A program made the translations under genes and the position numbers. The notes beneath the pieces are model-generated. The model was not told the origin of the DNA. It worked only from the letters and a program-made list of their open reading frames with translations, and did no database searches. From Lineus longissimus (taxonomy: Eukaryota > Nemertea > Pilidiophora > Heteronemertea > Lineidae), in contig NC_088321.1 of assembly GCF_910592395.1 (NCBI RefSeq), forward strand, positions 16,618,001 through 16,682,000: a stretch of DNA of 64,000 nucleotides, in the 5' to 3' direction. How positions within the stretch are numbered: position 1 is the first letter of the stretch; the number at the start of each line of letters is the position of its first letter. Shown in pieces: positions 21,216 to 31,431 of this stretch.

Positions 21216-22947
21216 TCAGCTGGAAGGATTGCCATTAGCCATGCTTGCGCTGCATTGAAAGAAACAGTCCTCCTTGTAGTTGATGCACTCGACTTTGTCC
21301 AGCTGTGATTCGGCTTCACTGATATCATTCTTAATGGCAACGATAAGTTCATCTGAAATAGAGGTGTTGAGTCATATCAGTCTTATATTTCACCTCTCGG
21401 TCCTGAACAGAACAGAGACAGACTAGTTTCCCAATTTTCCAAATACTAACTTTTGCACCAACTGTAAGACCTTCATGCCTGGTTTAAAGAAAGTTGTAAA
21501 ACTGAGTCAAAAGGTCAGTGTCACATGTCTAGTCAGGTATGCCGAGCATATTAGTATGACCAGCTGAGTTTACCTGCCAGTCTCTCTCGCGACGTTGCAA
21601 GAGAACTCAAGGAGCTGCTACATTTAATACAGTGCTGACATGAACCTGTCTGACCAGTGCACAGGAGTTGAAATAACAAACTGCCTTGCTCTCATACACA
21701 CAATGGGTGTTTATCCTTGGTCGAGCCGAAAGCTTGGGTTATGAGTGGCCATACGAGTGGCTCATCATCATCAACCTTTCCCTGATTCCCAGTGTGTCCA
21801 ACACCTGTGTCTCAGTTCAGACTCTACCATGCAGTGTTCTCACCATCTCACCTAATGACTTGAAACTCCTTTCTGCTCGTATGTAACCAAGTAAACACAC
21901 TTTTAAACTCGACCCATAAAAATCCTCGTCAAACTTGTGAATGATATGTGTCTCCTGAAATAATATACAAGTGAAACTGGACTAGAAATGGCGACTCAAA
22001 AGGACTAAATGTTATGTTTTATTGAAAACAGGATTTTGTAGGGATTGAGCAGGGCTGCTATCTACTTGAGAATGATATGCCCCATGGTATAAGATCTCCT
22101 GATTGCCTCGACTCTTCAAGGTTATTGGAGTGAACGTGCCATTATTTGCAAAGATGTGACCCTGTCTCTGAAACTTGATGAGACTGGAAGGAGTACTCCT
22201 CTCTTCTGATTTGGTTAGCTGGACTTTGTGATCAATCTTGATTAAAACCTTACCATAGACCGTTTCTTGTTTTGATAGTAAGGATTCCATCCTATGCTCA
22301 TCACCATCTTATAGACGTCACCACCATCCACACAAGCCCAGCCAAAGTATATCCCCGCACTTACTGACTCTGGAAGTTGTTCCACTACATTCTCAGGAAA
22401 GTTAGCTGAAATAATTGATTAAAATGAGACTCTGGAACCTCATTCATACCATGATTCCCCATGAACAGTTCTTGCTCCTCAGCTTGGATCAATTAACAAG
22501 GCCTTCCCCTCGGTCTCAGTATGAGTATCTCACCATCTCTCTTGATACGATATTCAGTCACGTTTCGCATGGTTTTGGGGCAGGGCAGTTAAAAAGGAGG
22601 GTAGGGGCAGGGGCCAGCCAAGAGTGTGCCAAAAGAAACATTTTTGAGAAGAACTTAAGGGTTGGTAATACAAATACAATAGGTTTTTACGGTCAGTGAT
22701 GAGCCATTGTGTGGCGTCTTTTAGATCTATCTTTGCTGATCTGGCAAAGCATCAAAGGGCCTGGGCTATAGGCCTACATTACCATTAGTAGTAGATCATA
22801 CTGCCTCGAACTACTTAATTCATTTTCGAGTTTACCTGTCCTGTGTCGATTACAACTCTAGTTACCTGTTGGGATTCCAAGTTCCTTACTTCCACGACCG
22901 AACCCTTTCACCACTTCCCCTTCAGTAAAAAATGGAAAGTCGGTCAT
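21216..22947 (-). CDS. RFK: Riboflavin kinase, four exons
   Basis: Complement exons 22947-22866, 22405-22254, 21954-21852 and 21352-21216 have proper GT-AG borders and matching phases and encode 157 residues plus TGA, the usual length for animal RFK. Riboflavin kinase transfers phosphate from ATP to riboflavin to make FMN, the first step of flavin cofactor synthesis, in the cytosol. Visible family features are [23 protein letters not shown] (written here only as the G-x-x-V-x-x-G-F-G-R-G-S loop and the P-T-A-N nucleotide/metal motif, split between exons 1 and 2), GIYFGWA, MSIGWNPYY, then E-T-H-I with the Glu proposed as catalytic base in the family, DFYG and GYIRAE. All key residues are present. 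Its promoter side faces a LINE remnant about 120 bp away. Confidence 0.96.
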
Positions 22948-23068
22948 TTTATGCCTCTATTTTCTTCCCCACATGACAAATCGACATCGACCTGACCTGA
23001 AACAGAGGTCAAACTACAAGTACGATGACGTAGTTTACATAATCAACCTCACTTCCAGGTGTTTTCCT

Positions 23069-23535
23069 GGTCGAATTCAAATTCAAATTCTTTTATTACA
23101 CTAAAAAAAACGCCCACGAGGGGCCAACGGTAACATACAATAATTATTACAAAATATATCATAAGAAATTACAGGGTATACAGAATATGCTCACAACTAT
23201 TTAAAGATAAAATCATAGTCAGGGCAATACAGAGTTACGCTGTACAAAGAATTCGTTGATTATCTCAGCAGAGGGGGGTGAAGGATTTTCTAGATATATT
23301 TTGGTCAGATCCAACACAGACAGAAAATGGAGATTACTCGTATCGTAACTGGCATTGAGCTTTGCCCTTAAAGAGGTATATATCGGGCATGTCGCAAGGA
23401 AGTGAGACACATCCTCAACCTCCCCTGACTTGCAAATCTCACATACTCTTAGTTGTCTATCTAGACCACAGTGTCTCCCAGTTTCAAATTTTAGACAATG
23501 GGCTTCAAGCCTTAGTTTGGTCGTGAGGTTGAAAT
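23069..23535 (-). mobile_element. 5'-truncated non-LTR (LINE) retrotransposon, 3' end
   Basis: The - strand carries the end of a LINE reverse-transcriptase ORF. It has a zinc-binding pattern typical of this region: EAHCLKFETGRHCG, then C-x2-C in VCEICKSGEVEDV, then H-x4-C in SHFLATCP, and continues to a stop at 23219. A short 3' tail follows, ending AGTGTAATAAAAGAATTTGA with an ATTTGA repeat. Only about 460 bp remain, so this is a dead 5'-truncated insertion. It lies just upstream of RFK. Confidence 0.8.
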
Positions 23536-23740
23536 AACAAACAATCTAGTGACTTTTTTACACCAGCTGATTCCAGATTGAACGGGGTTATTTCCAATCT
23601 TGACACTAGAGGCGCTGATTTTGTTCTTAGAGCGATTGGGGCGAGTTTGGGATTACTTCCACGACTGCCGTGGACCGAACAGCGAAAATGACCTTGCGTC
23701 CACGACATTTTTTGTTAATCTGTGTACGTGTCCGCGGCAT

Positions 23741-24167
23741 CTTAGGCCATGGGAATTATTAATCCTGTTTACCGTCCACCTCCCGCATGGGTTCTGAGCG
23801 AACATGAAATATTTTCATTATTTTTTAAAAAATCTATTTATTTTATTGTTGCCATCATTTTTTTATTTAAATAATCTTTCCAGTGGTTCATCTTTACCTT
23901 AAATGTTTGAAAAACACAATAAAAACTTGGCAGGGTAGGCTCTTCATCATAATAATGACATTTTTCAATGCCTCATGTTGATGACCGACCTGATTTCCAT
24001 TTACTGGAACTTGCTGAATCGCGTGTTTTGACCAGTAAATCAGACTGTAAACCGATAATGAATAATGAAAAATGAAAAAAGCCTCATCATCTTTTTAAAT
24101 CACTCGGACGGTAAACCGGATTAATCATTCCTATGGCCTTAGAGTAACCTGTCTGGTTACTCTAAGG
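23741..24167. repeat. Inverted-repeat element with terminal hairpin
   Basis: The arm at 23741-23777 (CTTAGGCCATGGGAATTATT and on to ACCGTCC) matches the complement of 24106-24142 with a few mismatches. The right end also forms a perfect 13-bp stem (24137-24149 with 24155-24167, CCTTAGAGTAACC) with a 5-base loop. It looks like a decayed foldback or MITE; no target-site duplication was clear. Confidence 0.6.
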
Positions 24168-26251
24168 TGGCATACGGAATACCTTACAAATCTCAGTTCT
24201 AGATAGGGAAAATGAATGATATTGTCAATTGTTTTGTCGTGAACTGTGAACTTCCTGTATTTGGCAGTGAATGCTGTGTTGAAAAATGGCTCTATCTTCA
24301 TTATTACTCGTTCGAATTTGATGATTTTTTTTCAGTATTCTTAGATTTTTGTGTTTTAACATTGTAGCGAAAAATATTTCTAAAAACAGTTAGAACTAGA
24401 AAAGGTTTTTGTAAGGGTTTTTTAATTGTAGATTACATAATGACGCACTCATGCATTCACATTCTTGCCATAATGTGTAATTAGAAAACAATATTGCGGA
24501 CAATATCCTGAAAACTGTATTGGAATTGGTGTCGTAGTTTGGGAGATATTGCATGATAGTATATGATATGATCAGGACTGTACATGCTACACAACACAGC
24601 CCGTGCAATAATCTCCACATCTCTGGCAATAATTGTAGAATCGCAATTGTGTCATTAAATTGGCATAGAGCTACAAAAACACCGATTTATCTACTTATCA
24701 AGAAAAACCTATTAACAGGTGTGTTTAAGTTATCATCTAGAAACTAATTTTGCGGTGGAATAATCTGCCTGTGATTCAATTTATTTGGTGTCGTCTGCGA
24801 GCCGCTTCAGTGATTTTCTCGCACTGTCCAAATCTCCACACTGGTCAAACCGGCTTTATCCCGGCCACCACGTATTGCCATAGCCCCATGACAGGATGCC
24901 AGGTTCCACAGAAGATGAGTTGTCTGTTGATGCGAGTTCATGTGATGTTTGATATATATCGACATAGGTGTTCTTTCAGGGCGTGTCAGTAAATGGTCGC
25001 ATCATGCCCTGATTTTAAATGACGTCTGACATGCAGTCTGTCATGACCATTCCGTGACAATTAGCCAATGAAAGAGATTATACGAAGTGTTCCCTTATGT
25101 AATTCCATTGTCATCCTTCTTTTCCACGTGAAACCTACAAAAGCTTGGTGCCAACCTGACTATGACCAGATCAGCAGTACAAAATATACAAAGTATGCTA
25201 TGATCCACTCGTATAAGGCTGGCACAACAAATGCAGTGACCATGACGAGCACGGCATGAAAGCACCAGAACGATTTTATTATTTAATGACATGACGTAAG
25301 TCGTTCAACTGATGTTACCAACGCTCCCAATATAAACTGCGTATTCAAGACTCGTGGAGCTTCAAGATCGGACGCGACGAGCACAGGCCACGCCACGTTT
25401 TCTTAGCACAGGCCACGCCACGCAATGGTAAGACAGATTCGGTCTTGGGCATAACTCGGGCATATCCCAACCTCCACTTCTGTAAATGAGCACACATCCC
25501 TTTCCGAATTCCGATTTTCAAGAAATCCGCCGTTTTCCTCGGCAACCAAGAAGCCAATGACGGCTGCGCACTGAATCATTCCTGTCCAGTTCTCGCCACA
25601 TGCGAACTCCTGCTTCATTTCAGTATGCCAAGCAGTTTTTGAATTTCGTCTTACTCCAAAGATTTATCCCCCCCCCCCTTCAATTCAAAATATTTACTTC
25701 ATTTGGCTGCAGAAAAGACTTCGTGGCCGAACTCCACGTGTCCTTTTGTTCGTGAGGTTTAGACAGTTTCGGTTGGTTTCGGATCTCATTAGTGAGGTTC
25801 CGCAACACTCCCGAATGACGACGAGGAATTCTTTGTTTTCGTGACGAATTCTTTTATGATTTTGTTCGAATTCGTCAAGAACACCTCAAAAATCGCACCC
25901 TGAGCTTCTGGGCCTTTCACTCGGAACAAGTTTCTAGAGCTCGTGTTACCGTTACTATCACTTTTATCATTGCAGATGCCCCAAGCCAAGTTCTCCAATG
26001 CAACCGATCATGAATGATGTCTATCGCGAGGTGAAGGGTATGTATAGAGTGATATGTATGTGTGATTGGCTGGGTGAGAGGGTGTGGTAGGGTTTGGGGG
26101 GCGTGGGATGTGGGAGGTTGTCGAGGGGATGAGTATGGGTGCGGGTATGTGCGTGTGTGCGTGTGTGTGGTTGATCTATGTCCTGTATTTTTTTGCGTTT
26201 TCTGTGTCTTTTGCATTAGTTGTGATGTTGACTCTCCAATTCCATTTACAG
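24168..26251. other. Region without supported genes
   Basis: Only short open frames without splice or family support. It has a duplicated AGCACAGGCCACGCCACG at about 25379-25421, a C run near 25668 and a G/T-rich stretch at 26081-26170 ending in a GT microsatellite. Confidence 0.4.
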
Positions 26252-27901
26252 AAGGTCCATTCCGCGGACTCCGTATGGAAGGCGTGTGCCAAGCAGCCGG
26301 CCGACGACTTGGCGGAGTCCAAAGCACGGTACGCTTTGTGTCTCTTGTCGGGCGCCCCTAGGGGACCCTGTCGTTCGGTTCTACGACTGAGGGGGTTCAG
26401 CATGAGGGCGTGTCGTCTTCGTTCATTTTGCCATTTCAACGCGAAAAAGAGAGGTTTTTATATTAAATAGGCCTTCCCTCTCTTACGCTGTTGAAGGGCT
26501 TAAGAAAGTTGACGACATGGTGCGGGATGGAGTCCGGGACGGGCTCCGGACTCGCCTTTGCCGTTTACCAGACGGCTCGCACTTAACTTGATGGGTTAAC
26601 CCTCTATGCTCTCCGGCGGCAGTCGTAGAAGATATGCTCTCCGGCGGCAGTCGTAGAAGATCAGGCACTGAAGTAGATGATATTACAACAAACAGGTGAG
26701 ATTCACATTTTGTTAAGACATTGATGTTTGCGCAATTTTAGCTCTTTGACTGATTCTCCCCTAAGATGATTGAAACATCCAGAAAAAATATGAAGGATTA
26801 TACGAGATCCTACTCCAGTTAGATCGTTACATTTCCCGCACTGTTTGAGACTTGTTTATGATTGGGATAATCGTCTTACTTCCCAGCCTCCAGCAACAAC
26901 CCATGCAAAGTGAGCAACGTAATCTCACGTCATACCTTCAACAGCCATTATGTGCATTGCGCATGACGTCATCACAATTAGTACACTACCTGGTCACAAC
27001 ATAGTGATCTTCACCTTGGACCCAACGTGCCGCGTAGCGGCAAAATAGCGAAGCTGGCGAAACATTTATAACTGGTCACCGTGATCTCATTATGGACTTA
27101 TAGCGCGATTATGGGGTTGTAACTATTTTGCACTGCCCAAGATTACCTCGAGCTGGAGTAAAGGTTAGATTATGCTAATGACTCGGAGCATACTTCCTCA
27201 TTTGACTTTACCCAGAATTGTGCATATCGATCGCGCGAAGCTACTCGGACTTATACCATTAGGCCCCGCGTGGTGGCGCTGAGACGGCCGCTGTAATCAA
27301 GAGTGGTTGACACACTCTAGAAGCTACTTGGTAGTAACAAATGACGGACCTAACCAAAATTGCTTACATTTTCGCATTGCTACAATGAAAGACCTAATAC
27401 TGAAACCACATGCCTGTTGACTCGACCCTAAGAGAGATCGGCATCATGCCTAGTCAAAGTCTCTCAAAGTACAGTTAGCAGACGCCACTACACTAGCCTA
27501 GTACCCCCTCACACTCGGAAACCACCAACGCCCACCCCTTCCTGCTACCTTTATTCAATACATGTAAGATCTTTTCCCACTGAATCCGTTTCCATTTACA
27601 GCATAGACGGAAAGACCACCTCCGAATGGAAGGAAGAGGGTCGGTGCGATGGGGCATGCTTGTTGAAGAGGGCTGAAGATGCACGATCGTGGCGTGACAG
27701 ACGTCTGGGGATGGATTCGGACGCGAGCAAGATGTGTGCCGCATTTAGGGTAACTTCATTTCATTATTTTTGAACCCAATTTTAAAAATTATGAGCGATT
27801 TAAATCGTTAAGATTCTTTTCAGGAAGAGCATCCGGGAGACCAGTGCGAAGCAAGATCCATCTTGCAGAGCCAAGAACACCGCAGAGAGCCCAGCGTGTG
27901 A
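26252..27901 (+). CDS. Possible small unknown gene, three exon-like segments
   Basis: Segments 26252-26328, 27602-27749 and 27824-27901 each follow an acceptor (the first two share the same TCCATTTACAG) and the first two precede GT donors. Their phases agree: joined they read open for about 100 residues and end in TGA. The first reads VHSADSVWKACAKQPADDLA, the second has EWKEEGRCDGACLLKRAEDA, and both share a W-K then A-E-x-A-R layout, so they may be duplicated exons. There is no start codon in view and no family was recognised. It may be a chance or decayed structure. Confidence 0.3.
26609..26664. repeat. 28-bp tandem duplication
   Basis: ATGCTCTCCGGCGGCAGTCG plus TAGAAGAT occurs twice in tandem. 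Confidence 0.85.
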
Positions 27902-28010
27902 CGAGAGCCCAGCGTGTGACGAGAGCCCAGCGTGTGACGAGAGCCCAGCGTGTGACGAGAGCCCAGCGTGTGACGCGAACCCAGCGTGACGAGAGCCCAG
28001 CGTGACGCAG
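27887..28010. repeat. 18-bp minisatellite coding E-S-P-A-C-D in one frame
   Basis: The unit GAGAGCCCAGCGTGTGAC is repeated about five times, followed by shortened units. One + strand frame reads ESPACD repeatedly, but that frame does not match the phase of the upstream exon-like segment, so translation is doubtful. Confidence 0.85.
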
Positions 28011-28463
28011 CCCCACTATACAGAGGTTTGAACATGATCCCAGTTTGAACACGACAAGGACTTGGTAAGTAGATAGAGGCGAATTTAGCTCTCATCACAG
28101 TGAGCATACACAGGCAAAAATATAGATTATATATAGATTTTGTGTTTACCATTTTTATATAGCTTTACAGATTCTTTATAGAAATTTCTGCCTGTGTAGC
28201 TGTTGGTGCTTGAAGGAGTAGGCCGACATGACCTTGCCCAGGGAAGCAAAATGGTACCATTAGAACTGTTCATTTTGGATTGATCCCTTAGGACCATTTT
28301 ATTGGATGCCAGATATTCGAGTGATCGACTGAGCCCTTCAATTGGTTGGCCGCCATTTCCCGTAATTTGAAAGCGCATCCACTATACCATACTATGCAGC
28401 ACAGCTTGTTTACAAATTGTCTTGACGTCTTCAAATATCTGCCGTGACTTTGCCGACTTTCAG

Positions 28464-29987
28464 GACAACAGCCGTGCCCGGCCACCTGACACGATCCTGC
28501 CAAGGGAAGCGGTTGTGCCGTTATCTTTTGATCGATTCCAAACGGCCAGACAGCCGATGGAGAATGCTGCAGTGTTACTTCAGGTAAGCGGCCAGACAGC
28601 CGATGGAGAATGCTGCAGTGGTACTTCAGGTAAGCGGCCAGACAGCCGATGGAGAATGCTGCAGTGTTACTTCAGGTAAGCAGTAGAACCTATTTACTTG
28701 ACACTTGAAAATCAAAGATTGATCTGCTCACAGAGTAATCAGCTCCTTGAAAAGTTTCATTTGAAAATAATGAGAATGCTCTAAACATGCAAACTGTAGC
28801 AAGTGACGTCGGGACGAGGACTGAAGAGCCCTCGCCATGAAACTGCAGTTGTATGGAATGCTAAAATACAACGAAAGGAGACGTGCAACAAAGGGTTTCA
28901 GTGGGGGAAACTTAGAAAAACGTGTCCAATCTTTTTTTCAGTTTTCCCAAAAGATGGGCAACACCAGAACAAGGGAACCACTCGGCTCGAACTGCTGGAA
29001 ATGACACAGAAGTGGAAGTCCTCGTCCGGAGGCGGTGTAACATCTGTGGTTGTTTCCCATGTGTCAGTGTTTCCAAACAATAGGCAGCTAGAGAGACCAT
29101 GACTTTTCAATAGGGGGAAACACAGAAAAACTTGTCAATCTATCTTTTAGCGTTCCCAAACAATGAGGGGAAACACTCAAAAATAGAAACACTCAAAAAC
29201 ATTACACCGGCATCACCACATCCAGGTCACAGGATATTCATCACCACGACCAGGTCACAGGATATTCATCACCACGTCCAGGTCACAGGATATTCATCAC
29301 CACGCCCATCGCTCCAACTGCTGGAAATGACACTCTCAAGGATGTGCATTGTAACTGGAGGTAAGGATCACAACGTACATGTAATATAGGTATTGACTTG
29401 AAACATGTACAACAGTGGGGCGATTGTCGGACTCTACGCTCTAAACTCGGCAGATATATAACATAACGTCTGGACAAAAGCTGATAACTTGCAAATTAAA
29501 GGGGTTATTTAAAGACACCTCCGTCCACCCATTTAAGAAAATGGAAATTGCAGCCAGGTTCAACAGAAAAGATGATAAGTTGTTAAGATGGGCTTCTTTG
29601 CCAATGACGATGTTCATTTTGAAGACACTTCTCGCACTGTATGAAGATTTGCAATGGTTTGATACTTTTGTAGGTTGCAGAGAGTTTGCACCACCACACC
29701 CAGTCCTGGATGGAAACAGAATTTATGATCTAATCAAATGGAAGACCGCAATTGTCCTGAGATGACGAGGTTAAGTAGAAGTGAGTTGGCCTTTAGGGCG
29801 GAGTGTAAGAGCCTAAAACGGCCAGCTGACATGACCTTCCAAAGGAAAGCAAAATTTGTGCCATTCGAGCCTCCGATTGATCACCTCTACATCCACCCAG
29901 TAGATGAACACCATACTCTGAGTAATGTTGCAGTATGTTATAACAACAAAGATATCCAATACATTTCCAACTTAAAAAATTCTAAAG
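28464..29987 (+). CDS. Possible exons of an unknown gene
   Basis: Segment 28464-28583 follows an acceptor (GACTTTCAG), is exactly 40 codons (DNSRARPPDTILPREAVV and on) and ends at a consensus donor CAG/GTAAG. That donor is repeated twice more, at 28630 and 28676. Segment 29797-29987 follows TTTAG, reads RPADMTFQRKAKFVPFEPP then IDHLYIHPVDEHHTLSNVAV, and ends at GTTAGT. The phases match only if the third donor (28676) is used. Family unknown; start and end not found. Confidence 0.3.
28544..28680. repeat. 46-bp tandem triplication carrying a splice-donor consensus
   Basis: Three copies spaced 46 bp (28544, 28590, 28636), each ending ACTTCAGGTAAG, so the unit contains an exon end and a 5' splice site. 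Confidence 0.9.
28901..29340. repeat. Diverged tandem duplication with an internal 28-bp x3 minisatellite
   Basis: The segment at 28901-29015 (GGGGGAAACTTAGAAAAACG ... AACTGCTGGAAATGACAC) is repeated in diverged form at 29113-29333. The second copy has three 28-bp units (AGGTCACAGGATATTCATCA plus CCACGACC) inserted at about 29222-29305. Confidence 0.7.
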
Positions 29988-30577
29988 GTTAGTTATGGAG
30001 TGTCTGCAAGAAGCACTTGAATACGCCGACTAATTTCATCTGATTGGCAATGTACTTCTATTTTCAGTTGTCCACAGACGTGCACGGATAATGAAAGTCT
30101 TGTACATCCAGGGGACGGAAGAGGTATCCAGGGGCTCGGTACGCATACCAATCCTGGAACAGACTCTCTATCTAACTGTGTGAAGCTTTCGATCGGACTG
30201 TGAATATCTCGATAACACACGTGTTTATATGCATAGACGTTTTCATCGCGTATCGTATTCTTAAACGCAAACGCAATTCTTAGTTCAGATTGAATCGCAA
30301 ACGAAGGATTCGCGAAAGCCACGGACCATCGCTAGACTATTTTATTTTCTTCGCTCAGATCGAACTGTTGAAAATGTGGATTATATTTATGTACTTCATT
30401 TGAACCACAAACGAAGGATTTGGACAAGATGCGTACCTCTAACCCCTTCATTTGACGAGACGTGATACCAATCTCACAAGCACTGGATGACGGCATGCTT
30501 CAGGAATCTCTTTACGACTGATGCCATGTGACGACGGGGGCACATCTTGAGGGTAATGCAAACAGATATACACTATC

Positions 30578-30775
30578 TCCGGAACTATAACACCAGATAA
30601 CTCCACTCTGAGCCAGACCTCAAATAACGATCTGACCACCCTAGGCCTGGACCTCAAGTTCTGCTATTTGACCAGGTATGACTGATATGCCTTTCTCGGC
30701 ATTTGCTAGGGTCATGAATATTCACCATTAAGGTGGGCCTAGTGACTTCTCATTGTCTGGTGTTATAGTTCCGGA
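30578..30775. repeat. Perfect 20-bp inverted repeat
   Basis: TCCGGAACTATAACACCAGA at 30578-30597 is exactly complementary to 30756-30775, and the match continues weakly inward. About 160 bp separate the arms. No target-site duplication was seen. Confidence 0.8.
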
Positions 30776-30849
30776 TCCGAAGATACGAGTATTTCGATGA
30801 TATCAGAACATGCCTATTTGGGTGAATACCACATATCGTGTAATCTCCA

Positions 30850-31015
30850 GCCTTCCAGAAAGCTGGCAACACCAACAACCGAGCTTCTGATCTTGAAATG
30901 TGAATTCTAGCATTTCAAGTCTCGCTGAGACAGCCTTCCAAAAAGCTAGCAACACCAACAACCGAGCTTCTGATCTTGAAATGTGAATTCTAGCATTTCA
31001 AGTCTCGCTGAGACA
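30850..31015. repeat. 83-bp tandem duplication with internal hairpin
   Basis: Two copies differing at about two bases. Each contains CTTGAAATG, a nine-base spacer (TGAATTCTA plus G) and CATTTCAAG, which can pair as a 9-bp stem. Confidence 0.85.
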
Positions 31016-31351
31016 GCTGTGAAACATTCGATAAACGTACAATTGCAACAAGGCTCACATGGACGATTTCATGAGAAAACAGCACGCTGATTACACACAG
31101 AACAAATCAGTAGTTAAACGAAATGTATTATTTATGTAAAACCTCAGTCTAGTCTAACTTTGTACCAATCGTATGAAGCATGACCAATCGTATGAAGCAT
31201 GACCAAGAACGTGCATAAGCAAAATTTTCGCCAATTTTTGTGCTAGCCATTTTCAGGCTTACTTTGCGTGAATCTCTCTGAAATGGTCTGTGGGCATTGA
31301 GCTTTTCATCTATTGCACTGTCTGTGATACATAATGTGTTTTTCTTTTCAG

Positions 31352-31431
31352 CAAGATGACACAATGGATGTGGAACCCTCGGCCCCTGAACGATTGTCGC
31401 TATGGGAGTCATTAGCAACAGACTTCCTCTG
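31352..31431 (+). CDS. Possible single exon of an unknown gene
   Basis: The segment follows a good acceptor (TTTTTCTTTTCAG) and reads QDDTMDVEPSAPERLSLWES before a possible GT donor. It is not phase-compatible with the upstream exon-like segment at 29797-29987. Weak support. Confidence 0.2.

Larger units (their letters stand above)
28221..29870 (+). repeat. Three dispersed copies of a protein-like module
   Basis: Copies at 28221-28260, 28480-28520 and 29820-29870 align at the DNA level around GCC.GACATGACC and AGGGAAGC. The last two translate as RPPDTILPREAVVPLSF and RPADMTFQRKAKFVPFE; the first is disrupted. This suggests a duplicated exon, with one copy decayed. No known domain was recognised. 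Confidence 0.5.

Noticed and set aside
22012-22290. 92-codon - strand frame beginning MESLLSKQET
   Set aside because: It overlaps RFK exon 2 in the wrong frame and runs through the RFK intron; the RFK splice structure explains the region.
25345-25618. Two overlapping - strand frames, one starting MKQEFACGENW
   Set aside because: No splice or family support, and the frames overlap each other in different phases.
25976-26037. Possible exon after TTGCAG upstream of 26252
   Set aside because: In the phase needed to join the next segment it contains a stop codon.
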